Shown here: positions 54,409 to 62,537 of the stretch, piece after piece
How the letters are laid out: each line of letters opens with the position of its first letter
Numbering within the stretch: position 1 is the stretch's first letter
Assembly (NCBI RefSeq): GCF_903944925.1
Contig: NZ_CAJATU010000072.1
Span: 1 to 64,000, forward strand
DNA from: an uncultured Rhodopila sp.
Lineage (GTDB): Bacteria > Pseudomonadota > Alphaproteobacteria > Acetobacterales > Acetobacteraceae
Length of the DNA stretch: 64,000 nt
Reading direction: 5' to 3'
Notes under the pieces: generated by a model
The model's input: the letters and a program-made list of their open reading frames with translations, nothing else
Told to the model about the DNA's origin: nothing
Database searches by the model: none
Program-made: the position numbers and the translations under genes

Positions 54409-54670
54409 CCGCGCCGCCCGGCAACCGTCCCGGCCAACCGCCGCCGATCTGTTGCTTTCATGTTCGGTTTTGGCGGGCTCGGCCTTCGCGCCGGCGAATT
54501 CCGCCGCATGGGCACTTGCGCTCACACGGCTGTGAGCCTAGAGACGAGTCCGATGTGACTCGCGTGCTCCACGCCACGGGTATGCGATGAGCAAAGCAGT
54601 CGGCCATAGCGGATAAGAGAAACCAGTTCATTTCGATCATGAGATTTCCCCAAGCCGACGGACCGTTCAC

Positions 54671-55978
54671 ATGCCGTTACTGATCTCCGCGCGATCAGCC
54701 AAGCTGCCCGCCCGCCGGATTTTTTCCCTCGGCAACCGGTTCGGGTTGTCGGGAGCACGCGCGCAACGCGCCCTGTCCCTGGTGCGCGCGACCGCGCGGG
54801 AGCGCGGCTGGCCGGCCGCCGCCGTGGTGTTTGCCCGGACGGTGCGGACCAAGCTGCCGCTTCTGGTGCAGCAGGTGCAGGCGATGCGGCAGGCTGCGCC
54901 GATACGGGCGGGGGTGGTGCTGGCGCGGGACGCGTCCGCGGACTCGACCGTGCAGGTCGCCTTCTGTGTCGCCGGCGGCCTGGGCGATTTCCTGGTCATC
55001 GCCCGGTTCGTGCGCGATCTCGCGGCTCATGCCGGGGGTTTCCAGTTCGACATTTTTTCCCCGACGCCAAAGCTGGCGGCGCGTGCCTTCGCGCCGATCG
55101 CGGGTTTTCGCAAGGCGTATCGGGACAGCCTGTTCGGGCATACGGCCGCCGCGTATGACGTGGCGATCCGGGCGACCCAGTTCGCCGTCATCCATGACGG
55201 GCAGGTCCGCCGGGACAAGGTGCGGCAGCATCCGGAATTGCAGCAGGTGATCGACGCTCTGCTGCGGTTCGAACCGAGCATACAGGAGTTCGTCGCGCAT
55301 CACCCCTGGCGGGACGGCGACCTGGCCCGCTTTGCCGTCGGGCAAGGCGCCGATCGGCGTGGCTTCCTGCACCATATGGCCGGGTTGCCGTATGAGAGCG
55401 ACCTGTTTCCGGTGCGCACGGACGGGTCCATCGCCACGCGCCTGGGGTTGCGGCCGGGCGGCTACATCACCGTGCATAACGGCTTCGACACGCGGTTCGT
55501 CATCAGCGGGCAGCGGGCAACCAAATGCTATCCGCATTTCGGCGCCGTGGTCTCGAAGCTCCGCGCTGCTCTGCCGGGCTACCGGTTCGTGCAGATCGGA
55601 TCGGTTACCAGCGAGTTGATCCATGAGGTTGACCTGAACTTGGTGAACAAGACCTCGATGGACGAGGTCGCCGGCCTGCTGGCCCGGGCGGCGTTGCACC
55701 TCGACAACGAAGGCGGCCTGGTGCATCTGGCTGCCTGCCTGGGTACCCGCTCGGCGGTGGTGTTCGGCCCGACGCCGGCGGATTATTTCGGGTACCCCGA
55801 TAACATCAATATTTCTTCCGCGTTTTGTAACGGCTGCTGGTGGACGACGCGCACCTGGATGGATTCCTGCGCGAAGGGCTACAAGGAGGCGCGTTGCATG
55901 ACGGAGCAGGATCCGGGCGTCGTGGCGGCGCGGATCCTTGAGACCATCCCGGTGCCGGAGCAGTTGGCGGCGGATTGA
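54671..55978 (+). CDS. Glycosyltransferase family 9 (heptosyltransferase-like)
   Basis: A 435-residue GT-B protein. After a basic N-terminal extension, VAFCVAGGLGDFLVIARFVR gives the family GD loop; the donor-binding C-terminal half has ITVHNGFDT, NKTSMDEVAGLLARAALHLD and NEGGLVHLAACLGTRSAVVFG followed by GPTPADYFGYPDNINI, as in ADP-heptose:LPS heptosyltransferases. Acceptor and sugar are unknown; it is not in an LPS cluster. Confidence 0.88.
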   Translation: MPLLISARSAKLPARRIFSLGNRFGLSGARAQRALSLVRATARERGWPAAAVVFARTVRTKLPLLVQQVQAMRQAAPIRAGVVLARDASADSTVQVAFCVAGGLGDFLVIARFVRDLAAHAGGFQFDIFSPTPKLAARAFAPIAGFRKAYRDSLFGHTAAAYDVAIRATQFAVIHDGQVRRDKVRQHPELQQVIDALLRFEPSIQEFVAHHPWRDGDLARFAVGQGADRRGFLHHMAGLPYESDLFPVRTDGSIATRLGLRPGGYITVHNGFDTRFVISGQRATKCYPHFGAVVSKLRAALPGYRFVQIGSVTSELIHEVDLNLVNKTSMDEVAGLLARAALHLDNEGGLVHLAACLGTRSAVVFGPTPADYFGYPDNINISSAFCNGCWWTTRTWMDSCAKGYKEARCMTEQDPGVVAARILETIPVPEQLAAD

Positions 55979-55990
55979 GCGGAGCGGCGG

Positions 55991-56011
55991 GGCATGGCCG
56001 GGCTTGTCCCG
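55991..56011. repeat. Partial copy of the dispersed palindromic repeat
   Basis: GGCATGGCCGGGCTTGTCCC at 55991-56010 matches one arm of the 18943-19034 element but lacks a good complementary partner. It sits between the GT9 gene and the next operon. Confidence 0.5.
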
Positions 56012-56114
56012 CGCCTGTCCGGCACGATTGCGGCTTGACGCACGCTGGCTTGGACCCGGCGCACGGTGTTTGAGACTGAGGCTGGACGGCGCGGCTTCGC
56101 CAGCGGCGGCATGT

Positions 56115-56789
56115 TTAAATCACTCCGGCCGCCGCCGCCCTTGCGCGCCACAACGCCTCGGTTTCCACCATCGGTATCGGCATGTCCTCGCCCGTCTCGC
56201 CTTGCAGGTAGTTCACCAACGCACCGGACACGAGATGGCCGATGATCGCGGCCTTGTTGCTTTCGCGTATCCCACGCGCCAGAGCGGCAGCCTTGTTGGC
56301 CTCGCGTATCCCGAGCGCCAGAGCGGTTGTTATTGCCGCATCACCCCCGCCGGCCGCCTCCCACCAATCATGCATCGGCCCGTCGTCACGAAGATACTTG
56401 AAGGTGGCTTCCGCGAGGAGGGCGGCGGCCCGCACGATCATTCCGGGACCGTTGAGATATACACTCCTGTCGCCGTCCGGTTCGGTCGCAACCTGCCACA
56501 GCAACACCAGCAGGGGTTCGTTTTCCAGATCATCCTCGTCGGCCGTGCACCAACCGGTGTCTTCGCCCATGAGCGATCCCATCAGCCGCAGCAGGACAAC
56601 GGGAAACAGCGGTCGTCCCGCCGCGAGCTCGATGCCGGCGTCATCAAGCTTCACCGTCAGGGATTTGCCGGGGCCGGGCGGTGCCGGATCCGGTGCGGCG
56701 GGCAACCTGTCAGCCACCGCCGCCAGGGCGTCCGCGGCTGCCTGGACGGCGCCACGGAGTTCGGCCAATGGGTCGAAGTCGCTGTTCAT
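56115..56789 (-). CDS. Hypothetical protein coupled to an RHH protein
   Basis: A 224-residue soluble protein: a helical Ala-rich start (LRGAVQAAADALAAVADRL), then KSLTVKLDDAGIELAAGRPL, FPVVLLRLMGSLMGEDTGWC, LLVLLWQVATEPDGDRSVYL and two near-repeats at the C-terminal side (LALGIREANKAAAL and LARGIRESNKAAII). I do not recognise the family. ATG overlaps the stop of the upstream ribbon-helix-helix gene (ATGA), so the pair is co-translated and could be a toxin-antitoxin-like or regulator-effector module. Confidence 0.65.
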   Translation of the reverse strand: MNSDFDPLAELRGAVQAAADALAAVADRLPAAPDPAPPGPGKSLTVKLDDAGIELAAGRPLFPVVLLRLMGSLMGEDTGWCTADEDDLENEPLLVLLWQVATEPDGDRSVYLNGPGMIVRAAALLAEATFKYLRDDGPMHDWWEAAGGGDAAITTALALGIREANKAAALARGIRESNKAAIIGHLVSGALVNYLQGETGEDMPIPMVETEALWRARAAAAGVI

Positions 56790-56977
56790 GAGACCATCCG
56801 CTCGGCTGGTTGGCAGATCGCCCGCTTGATGAGGGCGGCCCGACTCTGGCCCATCTTGCGCGCCATTGCATCCAGCTTCGCCGGCAGCTCGGACGCGATC
56901 GTCAGCCGATCGGCGGCCGCCCCGGCGGCGCCAGCCGGCGGACCAAGATCGAGCATCGCCCGGGCCAGGCTGCCCAC
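56786..56977 (-). CDS. Ribbon-helix-helix (CopG/Arc-like) small protein
   Basis: A 63-residue protein. After a short Gly/Ala leader, RLTIASELPAKLDAMARKMG followed by QSRAALIKRAICQ fits a strand-helix-helix RHH DNA-binding domain: alternating strand (LTIAS), helix 1 (LPAKLDAMARKMG), Ser/Arg turn, helix 2 (AALIKRAI). GTG 56977 is chosen because GGGGAGG lies 6 nt upstream; a TTG two codons earlier abuts that site. Likely represses its own two-gene operon. Divergent from the moxR-type gene, 71 bp away. Confidence 0.65.
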   Translation of the reverse strand: MGSLARAMLDLGPPAGAAGAAADRLTIASELPAKLDAMARKMGQSRAALIKRAICQPAERMVS

Positions 56978-57048
56978 CGCCAACCTCCCCGCTTGCCCAA
57001 CGCCCCCAATCCCCCGACAATCGTCCCAACAACACGAGGACCCAAGGC

Positions 57049-57894
57049 GTGGCCGGATTCAAGAGCACCGAAGCCTACATCGCGACCCGCGACCTCGAAG
57101 TCGCGGTCAACGCCGCCGTCACCCTGCAACGCCCGTTGCTGGTCAAGGGCGAGCCCGGCACCGGCAAGACCGTCCTTGCGCACGAGGTCGCCCAGTCCCT
57201 CGGCTGCCCGCTCATCGAGTGGCACATCAAGTCCACCACCAAGGCACAGCAGGGCTTGTACGAATACGATGCCGTCTCCCGCCTGCGCGACGGCCAGCTC
57301 GGCGACCCCCGCGTGCACGACATCGGCAACTACATCGTCCGCGGCAAGCTGTGGGATGCGTTCGAGGCCGACGAACAGACCGTCGTGCTGATCGACGAGG
57401 TCGACAAGGCCGACATCGAGTTCCCCAACGACCTGCTGCTCGAACTCGACCGCATGCAGTTCTTTGTCTATGAAACCCGCAAGACCGTTGCGGCGAAGCA
57501 CCGGCCGGTGGTGATCATCACGTCCAACAACGAAAAGGAACTGCCCGACGCGTTCCTGCGCCGCTGCTTCTTCCATTACATCCGCTTCCCGGACCGTCCG
57601 ACCATGGAACGAATTGTCGATGCCCATTACCCCGATATCCGCAAGGATCTTGCGCGCGAGGCACTGAACGTGTTCTTCCAGGTCCGCGAAGTCCCCGGCC
57701 TGAAGAAAAAGCCCGCCACCTCCGAACTGCTCGACTGGCTGAAGCTGCTGATGGTCGAGGACCTGCCCGTCGAGGCGCTGCGCAGCAACGACAAGCACGT
57801 CGTCATTCCGCCGCTGTACGGGGCGCTGCTGAAGAACGAGCAGGACGTCCACCTGTTCGAACGCCTCGCCTTCCTGTCGCGCCGGGGCGGCTGA
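57049..57894 (+). CDS. MoxR-family AAA+ ATPase
   Basis: A 281-residue ATPase that acts as a chaperone in partner with a VWA protein. Walker A VKGEPGTGKTVLAHEVAQSL, Walker B VVLIDEVDKADIEFPNDLLL, sensor 1 VIITSNNEKELPDAFLRRCF with the Arg finger, as in the CoxD/MoxR subgroup. GTG start at 57049 with CGAGGA 8 nt upstream; the longer upstream frame is not family-like. Stop overlaps the next ATG by one base (TGATG), so it is coupled to the VWA gene. Confidence 0.92.
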   Translation: MAGFKSTEAYIATRDLEVAVNAAVTLQRPLLVKGEPGTGKTVLAHEVAQSLGCPLIEWHIKSTTKAQQGLYEYDAVSRLRDGQLGDPRVHDIGNYIVRGKLWDAFEADEQTVVLIDEVDKADIEFPNDLLLELDRMQFFVYETRKTVAAKHRPVVIITSNNEKELPDAFLRRCFFHYIRFPDRPTMERIVDAHYPDIRKDLAREALNVFFQVREVPGLKKKPATSELLDWLKLLMVEDLPVEALRSNDKHVVIPPLYGALLKNEQDVHLFERLAFLSRRGG

Positions 57895-59072
57895 TGTTCG
57901 CACACCTCGTCCTCAGCCTTCGCACCGCCGGTCTGCCAGCCTCGATCACCGAGTACCTGACCCTGCTCGGCGCCATGAAGGCCGGCGTGGCGGAGTACAG
58001 CGTCGATGATTTCTATTACCTGGCGCGCACGACGCTTGTAAAAGATGAGCGCCATCTGGACAAGTTCGACCGCGTCTTCGCCCAGTGCTTCAAGGGCCTG
58101 GAACCGCCGGAGGGCGTCAAGGTCGAGGACCTGCCGGAGGAATGGCTGAAGAAACTGGCGGAAAAGCTTCTGTCCCCGGAAGAAATGGCAAAAATCCAGT
58201 CGCTGGGCGGCTTCGACGCGATCATGAACCGCCTGAAGGAACTCCTGGCGGAACAGAAAGGCCGCCACCAGGGCGGTTCGAAATGGATTGGCACCGCCGG
58301 AACCTCGCCGTTCGGCGCCTATGGCTACAACCCGGAAGGCGTGCGCATCGGCCAGGACGAATCCCGCCACCGCCGCGCGGTGAAGGTCTGGGACAAGCGG
58401 GATTACAAGGACCTCGACGACACCGTCGAACTCGGCACCCGCGGCATGAAGCTGGCGCTGCGCCGCCTGCGCCGCTTCGCCCGCCAGGGCGCCGCCACCG
58501 AGCTTGACCTTCCGGACACGATCCGTTCCACTGCCAACAACGCCGGCAGCCTGGACCTGAAAATGGTGCCGGAGCGGCACAACACCGTGAAGGTGCTGCT
58601 GTTCCTGGATGTCGGCGGCTCGATGGACGACCACATCCGCCAGACCGAGGAACTGTTCTCAGCCGTGCGCAGCGAGTTCAAGCACCTGGAACATTATTAC
58701 TTCCACAACTTCCCGTATGAGCGGGTCTGGAAGCACAACCGCCGCCGCCACGACGAGACCATCCCCACCTGGCAGGTCCTGCGCACCTACGGCCCCGACT
58801 ACAAGCTGATCATCGTCGGCGACGCCTCGATGAGCCCCTACGAGATCACCATGCCCGGCGGATCGGTTGAACACTACAACGAGGAACCCGGCACCGTCTG
58901 GCTCGACCGCCTCGCCTCCCACTACCGCCGATCGGCGTGGCTGAACCCGATGCCGCGGCCAACCTGGGGGCACACGCGGTCCATCACGATGGTCAACGAC
59001 CTGATGGCCGGGCGGATGTATCCGCTGACGGTGCACGGGATCGACGACATGACGCGGGAACTCAGTCGGTAG
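57894..59072 (+). CDS. VWA-domain protein, CoxE-like
   Basis: A 392-residue partner of MoxR-type ATPases. The N-terminal part has helical VDDFYYLARTTLVKDERHLD; the C-terminal von Willebrand A domain begins KVLLFLDVGGSMDDHIRQTE, where the metal site is DxGGS rather than DxSxS, usual for this subgroup. PDYKLIIVGDASMSPYEIT supplies the later metal ligand. MoxR-VWA pairs insert metal cofactors or remodel protein complexes; the client here is unknown because no CO-dehydrogenase or methanol-oxidation genes are near. Confidence 0.9.
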   Translation: MFAHLVLSLRTAGLPASITEYLTLLGAMKAGVAEYSVDDFYYLARTTLVKDERHLDKFDRVFAQCFKGLEPPEGVKVEDLPEEWLKKLAEKLLSPEEMAKIQSLGGFDAIMNRLKELLAEQKGRHQGGSKWIGTAGTSPFGAYGYNPEGVRIGQDESRHRRAVKVWDKRDYKDLDDTVELGTRGMKLALRRLRRFARQGAATELDLPDTIRSTANNAGSLDLKMVPERHNTVKVLLFLDVGGSMDDHIRQTEELFSAVRSEFKHLEHYYFHNFPYERVWKHNRRRHDETIPTWQVLRTYGPDYKLIIVGDASMSPYEITMPGGSVEHYNEEPGTVWLDRLASHYRRSAWLNPMPRPTWGHTRSITMVNDLMAGRMYPLTVHGIDDMTRELSR

Positions 59073-59126
59073 CGGTCACGCGACCGCGACGTGTGACGCG
59101 CCGCCCCCTGTGTTCGAGCCGCCCCC

Positions 59127-59180
59127 CTGTGTCATGGCAGCACAGTCGTGAATGCCCGCCCAAGGCCGGTCATGACACAG
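59127..59180. repeat. Dispersed palindromic repeat, diverged copy
   Basis: CTGTGTCATG (59127-59136) and CATGACACAG (59171-59180) are perfect 10-bp complements enclosing a diverged core; the ends match the 18943-19034 element. It lies between the convergent VWA and hpnH genes. Confidence 0.65.
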
Positions 59181-59185
59181 TACCG

Positions 59186-60346
59186 CTAATCCGCCGCGTC
59201 AGCCACATCCTCAACCGGCTTCTTCTCCGCCCGGATGCGCTTCACCGCCGTCTCGACATGCCGGCTGAACACATATTCCGCCGGCCGCTGCTTCTCCAGC
59301 GATACATCCGGCGCCATCGGCCCCTCGGTGCGGATCCCCAGCATCACCTGGGCCGCCGCCCGCCACGGCTTGCGCACCGTCTCCACCACCGCACTCGCCT
59401 CATACCCGGAATGCACCATGCAATCGGCGCATTTCTCGTAATTCCCGGTGCCATACCGATCCCAGTCGGTGGTCTCCATCAGCTCCTTGAACGTCTTCGC
59501 ATAGCCCTCGCCCAGCAGGTAGCAAGGCCGCTGCCAGCCGAAATAGGTCCGCGTCGGGTTGCCCCACGGCGTGCAATGGAACGTCTGGTTCCCCGCCAGG
59601 AAATCCAGGAACATCGACGACTGGTTGAACGCCCACTTGCCCTTCCACGACCCCTTGCCCTGCCGGCTGAAAATCCCCCGGAACAGTTCCTTGGTCTTCG
59701 ACCGGTTCAGGAAATGCTGCTGGTCCGGCGCCCGCTCATACGCATAGCCAGGCGACACCGAAATCCCGTCCACCCCCAGCGCCATGACCTCATCGAAGAA
59801 CGCCGCCACCTTCTCGGGCTCCGCCGTATTGAACAGCGTGGTGTTGATGATCGTCCGGAACCCCAGCCGCTTCGACTCGGCAATCGCCGCCACGGCGCGG
59901 TCGTAGACACCCTCCTGGCAGACCGAGACATCATGCTCGGTCCGGCCGCCATCCAGGTGAACCGACCAGGAGAACCACTTGCTCGGCTTGAACAAGTGCA
60001 TCTTCTTTTCAAGCAGCAGCGCATTCGTGCAGACGATCACGAACTTCTTGCGGGCGATCGCGCCCTCGACCACCTGGTCGATCTCCTTGTGCAGCAGCGG
60101 CTCGCCGCCGGCGATCACCACCACCGGCGCGTCGCATTCGTCCACCGCCTCCAGGCATTCCGCCACGGACAGGCGCTGGTTCAGGATCTCCGGCGGATAG
60201 TCGATCTTGCCGCAGCCGGCGCAGGCCAGGTTGCAGCGGAACAGCGGCTCCAGCATCAGCACGAGCGGGTAGCGCTTGCGGCCGATCAGATGCTGCTTGA
60301 CGACATAGGCACCGACGCGGAGCGCCTGGTTCAACGGGACGGACAT
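59186..60346 (-). CDS. hpnH: Hopanoid radical-SAM protein HpnH (adenosylhopane synthase)
   Basis: A 386-residue radical-SAM enzyme that joins the 5'-deoxyadenosyl group to diploptene to give adenosylhopane, the first step of C35 hopanoids. The [4Fe-4S]-binding motif is RCNLACAGCGKIDYP (Cys-x3-Cys-x2-Cys at about residues 38-45). The N-terminus QALRVGAYVVKQHLIGRKRY and the C-terminal SPIRAL-like Cys cluster with YEKCADCMVHSGYEASAV are typical of HpnH. It is 15 bp downstream of ispH on the same strand, tying isoprenoid supply to hopanoid synthesis. Confidence 0.95.
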   Translation of the reverse strand: MSVPLNQALRVGAYVVKQHLIGRKRYPLVLMLEPLFRCNLACAGCGKIDYPPEILNQRLSVAECLEAVDECDAPVVVIAGGEPLLHKEIDQVVEGAIARKKFVIVCTNALLLEKKMHLFKPSKWFSWSVHLDGGRTEHDVSVCQEGVYDRAVAAIAESKRLGFRTIINTTLFNTAEPEKVAAFFDEVMALGVDGISVSPGYAYERAPDQQHFLNRSKTKELFRGIFSRQGKGSWKGKWAFNQSSMFLDFLAGNQTFHCTPWGNPTRTYFGWQRPCYLLGEGYAKTFKELMETTDWDRYGTGNYEKCADCMVHSGYEASAVVETVRKPWRAAAQVMLGIRTEGPMAPDVSLEKQRPAEYVFSRHVETAVKRIRAEKKPVEDVADAAD

Positions 60347-60361
60347 GCTGGACTGGGTTCC

Positions 60362-61291
60362 TTAAACGTCGGCGACCTGGGCGGGGAATCGGAAGCGGAC
60401 ATCCTCCGCCACGCCATCTTGCAGACATATATGGGTCTCGCCGAAGCGTTGCAGCCCGTCCAGCACGCCTTGCACCAGAGTTTCGGGCGCCGACGCCCCG
60501 GCGGTGACGCCGACGGAGCTGATGCCGACGAACCATTCGGCCTGCAGCGCATCGGCATCGTCGATCAGGTAGGACGGCTTGCCGAGTTCCGCGCCAATCT
60601 CCCGCAACCGGTTGGAATTGGACGAATTCCGCGAACCGACAACCAGCAGCATGTCCACATTATGCGCCAGGTCACGCACCGCCTGCTGGCGGTTCTGCGT
60701 CGCATAGCAGATATCCCGCACGTCCGGGCCGATGGTGGCGGGAAACCGCTCCATCAGCGCCTGGATGATGCCGCGGGTATCGTCCACCGACAGCGTGGTC
60801 TGGGTGATATAGGCCAGCTTCTCCGGGTCCGCGACCTGTAGCCGCCCGACATCCGCGACCGTCTGCACCAGGTGCACCTTGCCCTGGATCTGGCCGATGA
60901 CGCCTTCCACCTCCGCATGGCCGGCATGCCCGATCAGCACGATTTCGCGGCCCTGCCGTGCGTACCGGCGGCCCTCATTATGGACCTTGGCGACCAGCGG
61001 GCAGGTGGCGTCGATCACCGGCAGCCCGCGTTCGGCCGCCGCCTGTTCCACCGACTTGGGCACCCCGTGGGCGGAGAACACCGTCATCGAGCCGGGCGGA
61101 ATCTCATCCAGCTCATCAACAAAAACGGCGCCGCGGGTGCGCAAATCCTCCACCACGTGCCGATTGTGCACAATCTCGTGACGAACATAGATGGGCGGCC
61201 CGAATTTCCGCAGCGCCCGCTCGACGATTTCGATGGCTCTTTCCACGCCGGCGCAAAAACCGCGGGGTTGGGCGAGGACGACACGCAGCAT
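60362..61291 (-). CDS. ispH: 4-hydroxy-3-methylbut-2-enyl diphosphate reductase
   Basis: A 309-residue iron-sulfur enzyme of the non-mevalonate pathway, producing IPP and DMAPP. The three cluster cysteines are in [24 protein letters not shown] and [12 protein letters not shown]; active-site HGVPKSV and [19 protein letters not shown] are also seen. The ATG at 61291 ([11 protein letters not shown]) is the family start; the frame extends upstream without family similarity. Upstream of hpnH in one operon. Confidence 0.96.
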   Translation of the reverse strand: MLRVVLAQPRGFCAGVERAIEIVERALRKFGPPIYVRHEIVHNRHVVEDLRTRGAVFVDELDEIPPGSMTVFSAHGVPKSVEQAAAERGLPVIDATCPLVAKVHNEGRRYARQGREIVLIGHAGHAEVEGVIGQIQGKVHLVQTVADVGRLQVADPEKLAYITQTTLSVDDTRGIIQALMERFPATIGPDVRDICYATQNRQQAVRDLAHNVDMLLVVGSRNSSNSNRLREIGAELGKPSYLIDDADALQAEWFVGISSVGVTAGASAPETLVQGVLDGLQRFGETHICLQDGVAEDVRFRFPAQVADV

Positions 61292-61622
61292 CACAGACAG
61301 TCTCCGAACTAATACCGGACCGCTACGGTCCCGATTAAAACCGCACAGATATCGCAGATCGACCCTGGCGCCGCAATGACGAAGCGCCGCGTTGCAGGGC
61401 AACATAGGGGCGCCGTTCGCTTACCGCCATGGCGGATCGGGTATCGGGCGCACGCTTTTGCGACGGGCTTGATCTTAGGGGCTTGCAATGCGTGGCTTTT
61501 CAGCAACAAGTGCCGGTTTCCGCGCGGGGGTTTGGATGCACAATCTCCGCAAGCATGTTATCGGCGTGAAACTTGGCTCCCGTTTGGGGGAGTCGCTGAG
61601 CTCGGGGCTGGCTGTGGCTTTG
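61292..61622. other. Divergent ispH-ispA gap
   Basis: 331 bases between the two start codons (if ispA starts at 61623). It should carry both promoters. The ispA frame is open back to an ATG at 61488, but those residues do not look family-like. xseB, often upstream of ispA, is absent. Confidence 0.5.
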
Positions 61623-62525
61623 ATGAAAATCGTACCGCCTGACAATCTGGCCGCCGAGATGCTGCGGGTGGCGGCGCTTGTGGAACAGGCCCTGGATGTG
61701 CTGCTGCCGCCGATCGAAGGCGCCGAGGGTAGGCTCGCCGAGGCCATGCGCTATGCAACGCTGAACGGCGGCAAGCGGCTGCGCGGCTTCCTGGTCATCC
61801 AGGCCGCCTCCTTGTTTGCCGTTTCCCAGACCTGCGCCGCACGGGTCGCCGCCTCGGTGGAGATGCTGCACGCCTATTCGCTGGTGCACGACGACCTCCC
61901 GGCGATGGACAACGACGACCTGCGCCGCGGCAAGCCGAGCGCGCATAAGGCGTTCGATGAGGCAACGGCGATCCTGGCCGGCGATGCGCTGCAGACCCGC
62001 GCCTTCGAAATCCTCGCCGAACAGGACACCCACTCCGATCCGCAGGCGCGCTGCGAACTGGTCGCTGCGCTCGGCGCTGCGTCAGGCGCGCGCGGCATGG
62101 CCGGCGGGCAGATGATCGACATGCTGGCCGAGGGCCAGACCCTGGACGCACCCGCCGTGACCCGTTTGCAGGCGCTGAAGACCGGCCGCCTGATCCAATA
62201 CAGCGTCGAGGCCGGCGCCATCCTCGGCCGCGCCTCGCCACAGGATCGCCATGTTCTGGCGGCTTACGGGCGCGATATCGGCGCGGCATTTCAGATTGCG
62301 GACGATCTGCTGGATGTCGAGGGCAGCGATGCGGATCTCGGCAAGACCGCCGGCAAGGATGAGGCAGCGGGAAAGGCGACGATGGTATCGGTGCTGGGCG
62401 TGGAGATGGCGCGCGCGCATGCCGACATGCTGGCCCGCCAGGCCGCTGCGCATCTGGAAGGTTTCGGCGATCGCGCGGCTTACCTTCGCGAACTGGCGGC
62501 CTTTGTCGTCGCCAGGCGTAATTGA
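61623..62525 (+). CDS. ispA: Farnesyl diphosphate synthase (polyprenyl synthetase)
   Basis: A 300-residue trans-prenyltransferase condensing IPP with DMAPP and GPP to FPP, the precursor of squalene/hopanoids and quinone tails. The first aspartate-rich motif is LVHDDLPAMDNDDLRRGKP, and the second is IADDLLDVEGSD; NGGKRLRGFLVI, GDALQTRAFEIL and KTGRLIQYSVEAG complete the active site. Start ATG 61623 gives normal family length but has no good Shine-Dalgarno; ATGs at 61488 and 61536 are in frame and cannot be excluded. Followed by dxs 12 bp downstream. Confidence 0.94.
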   Translation: MKIVPPDNLAAEMLRVAALVEQALDVLLPPIEGAEGRLAEAMRYATLNGGKRLRGFLVIQAASLFAVSQTCAARVAASVEMLHAYSLVHDDLPAMDNDDLRRGKPSAHKAFDEATAILAGDALQTRAFEILAEQDTHSDPQARCELVAALGAASGARGMAGGQMIDMLAEGQTLDAPAVTRLQALKTGRLIQYSVEAGAILGRASPQDRHVLAAYGRDIGAAFQIADDLLDVEGSDADLGKTAGKDEAAGKATMVSVLGVEMARAHADMLARQAAAHLEGFGDRAAYLRELAAFVVARRN

Positions 62526-62537
62526 ACAGGAGTTTTG

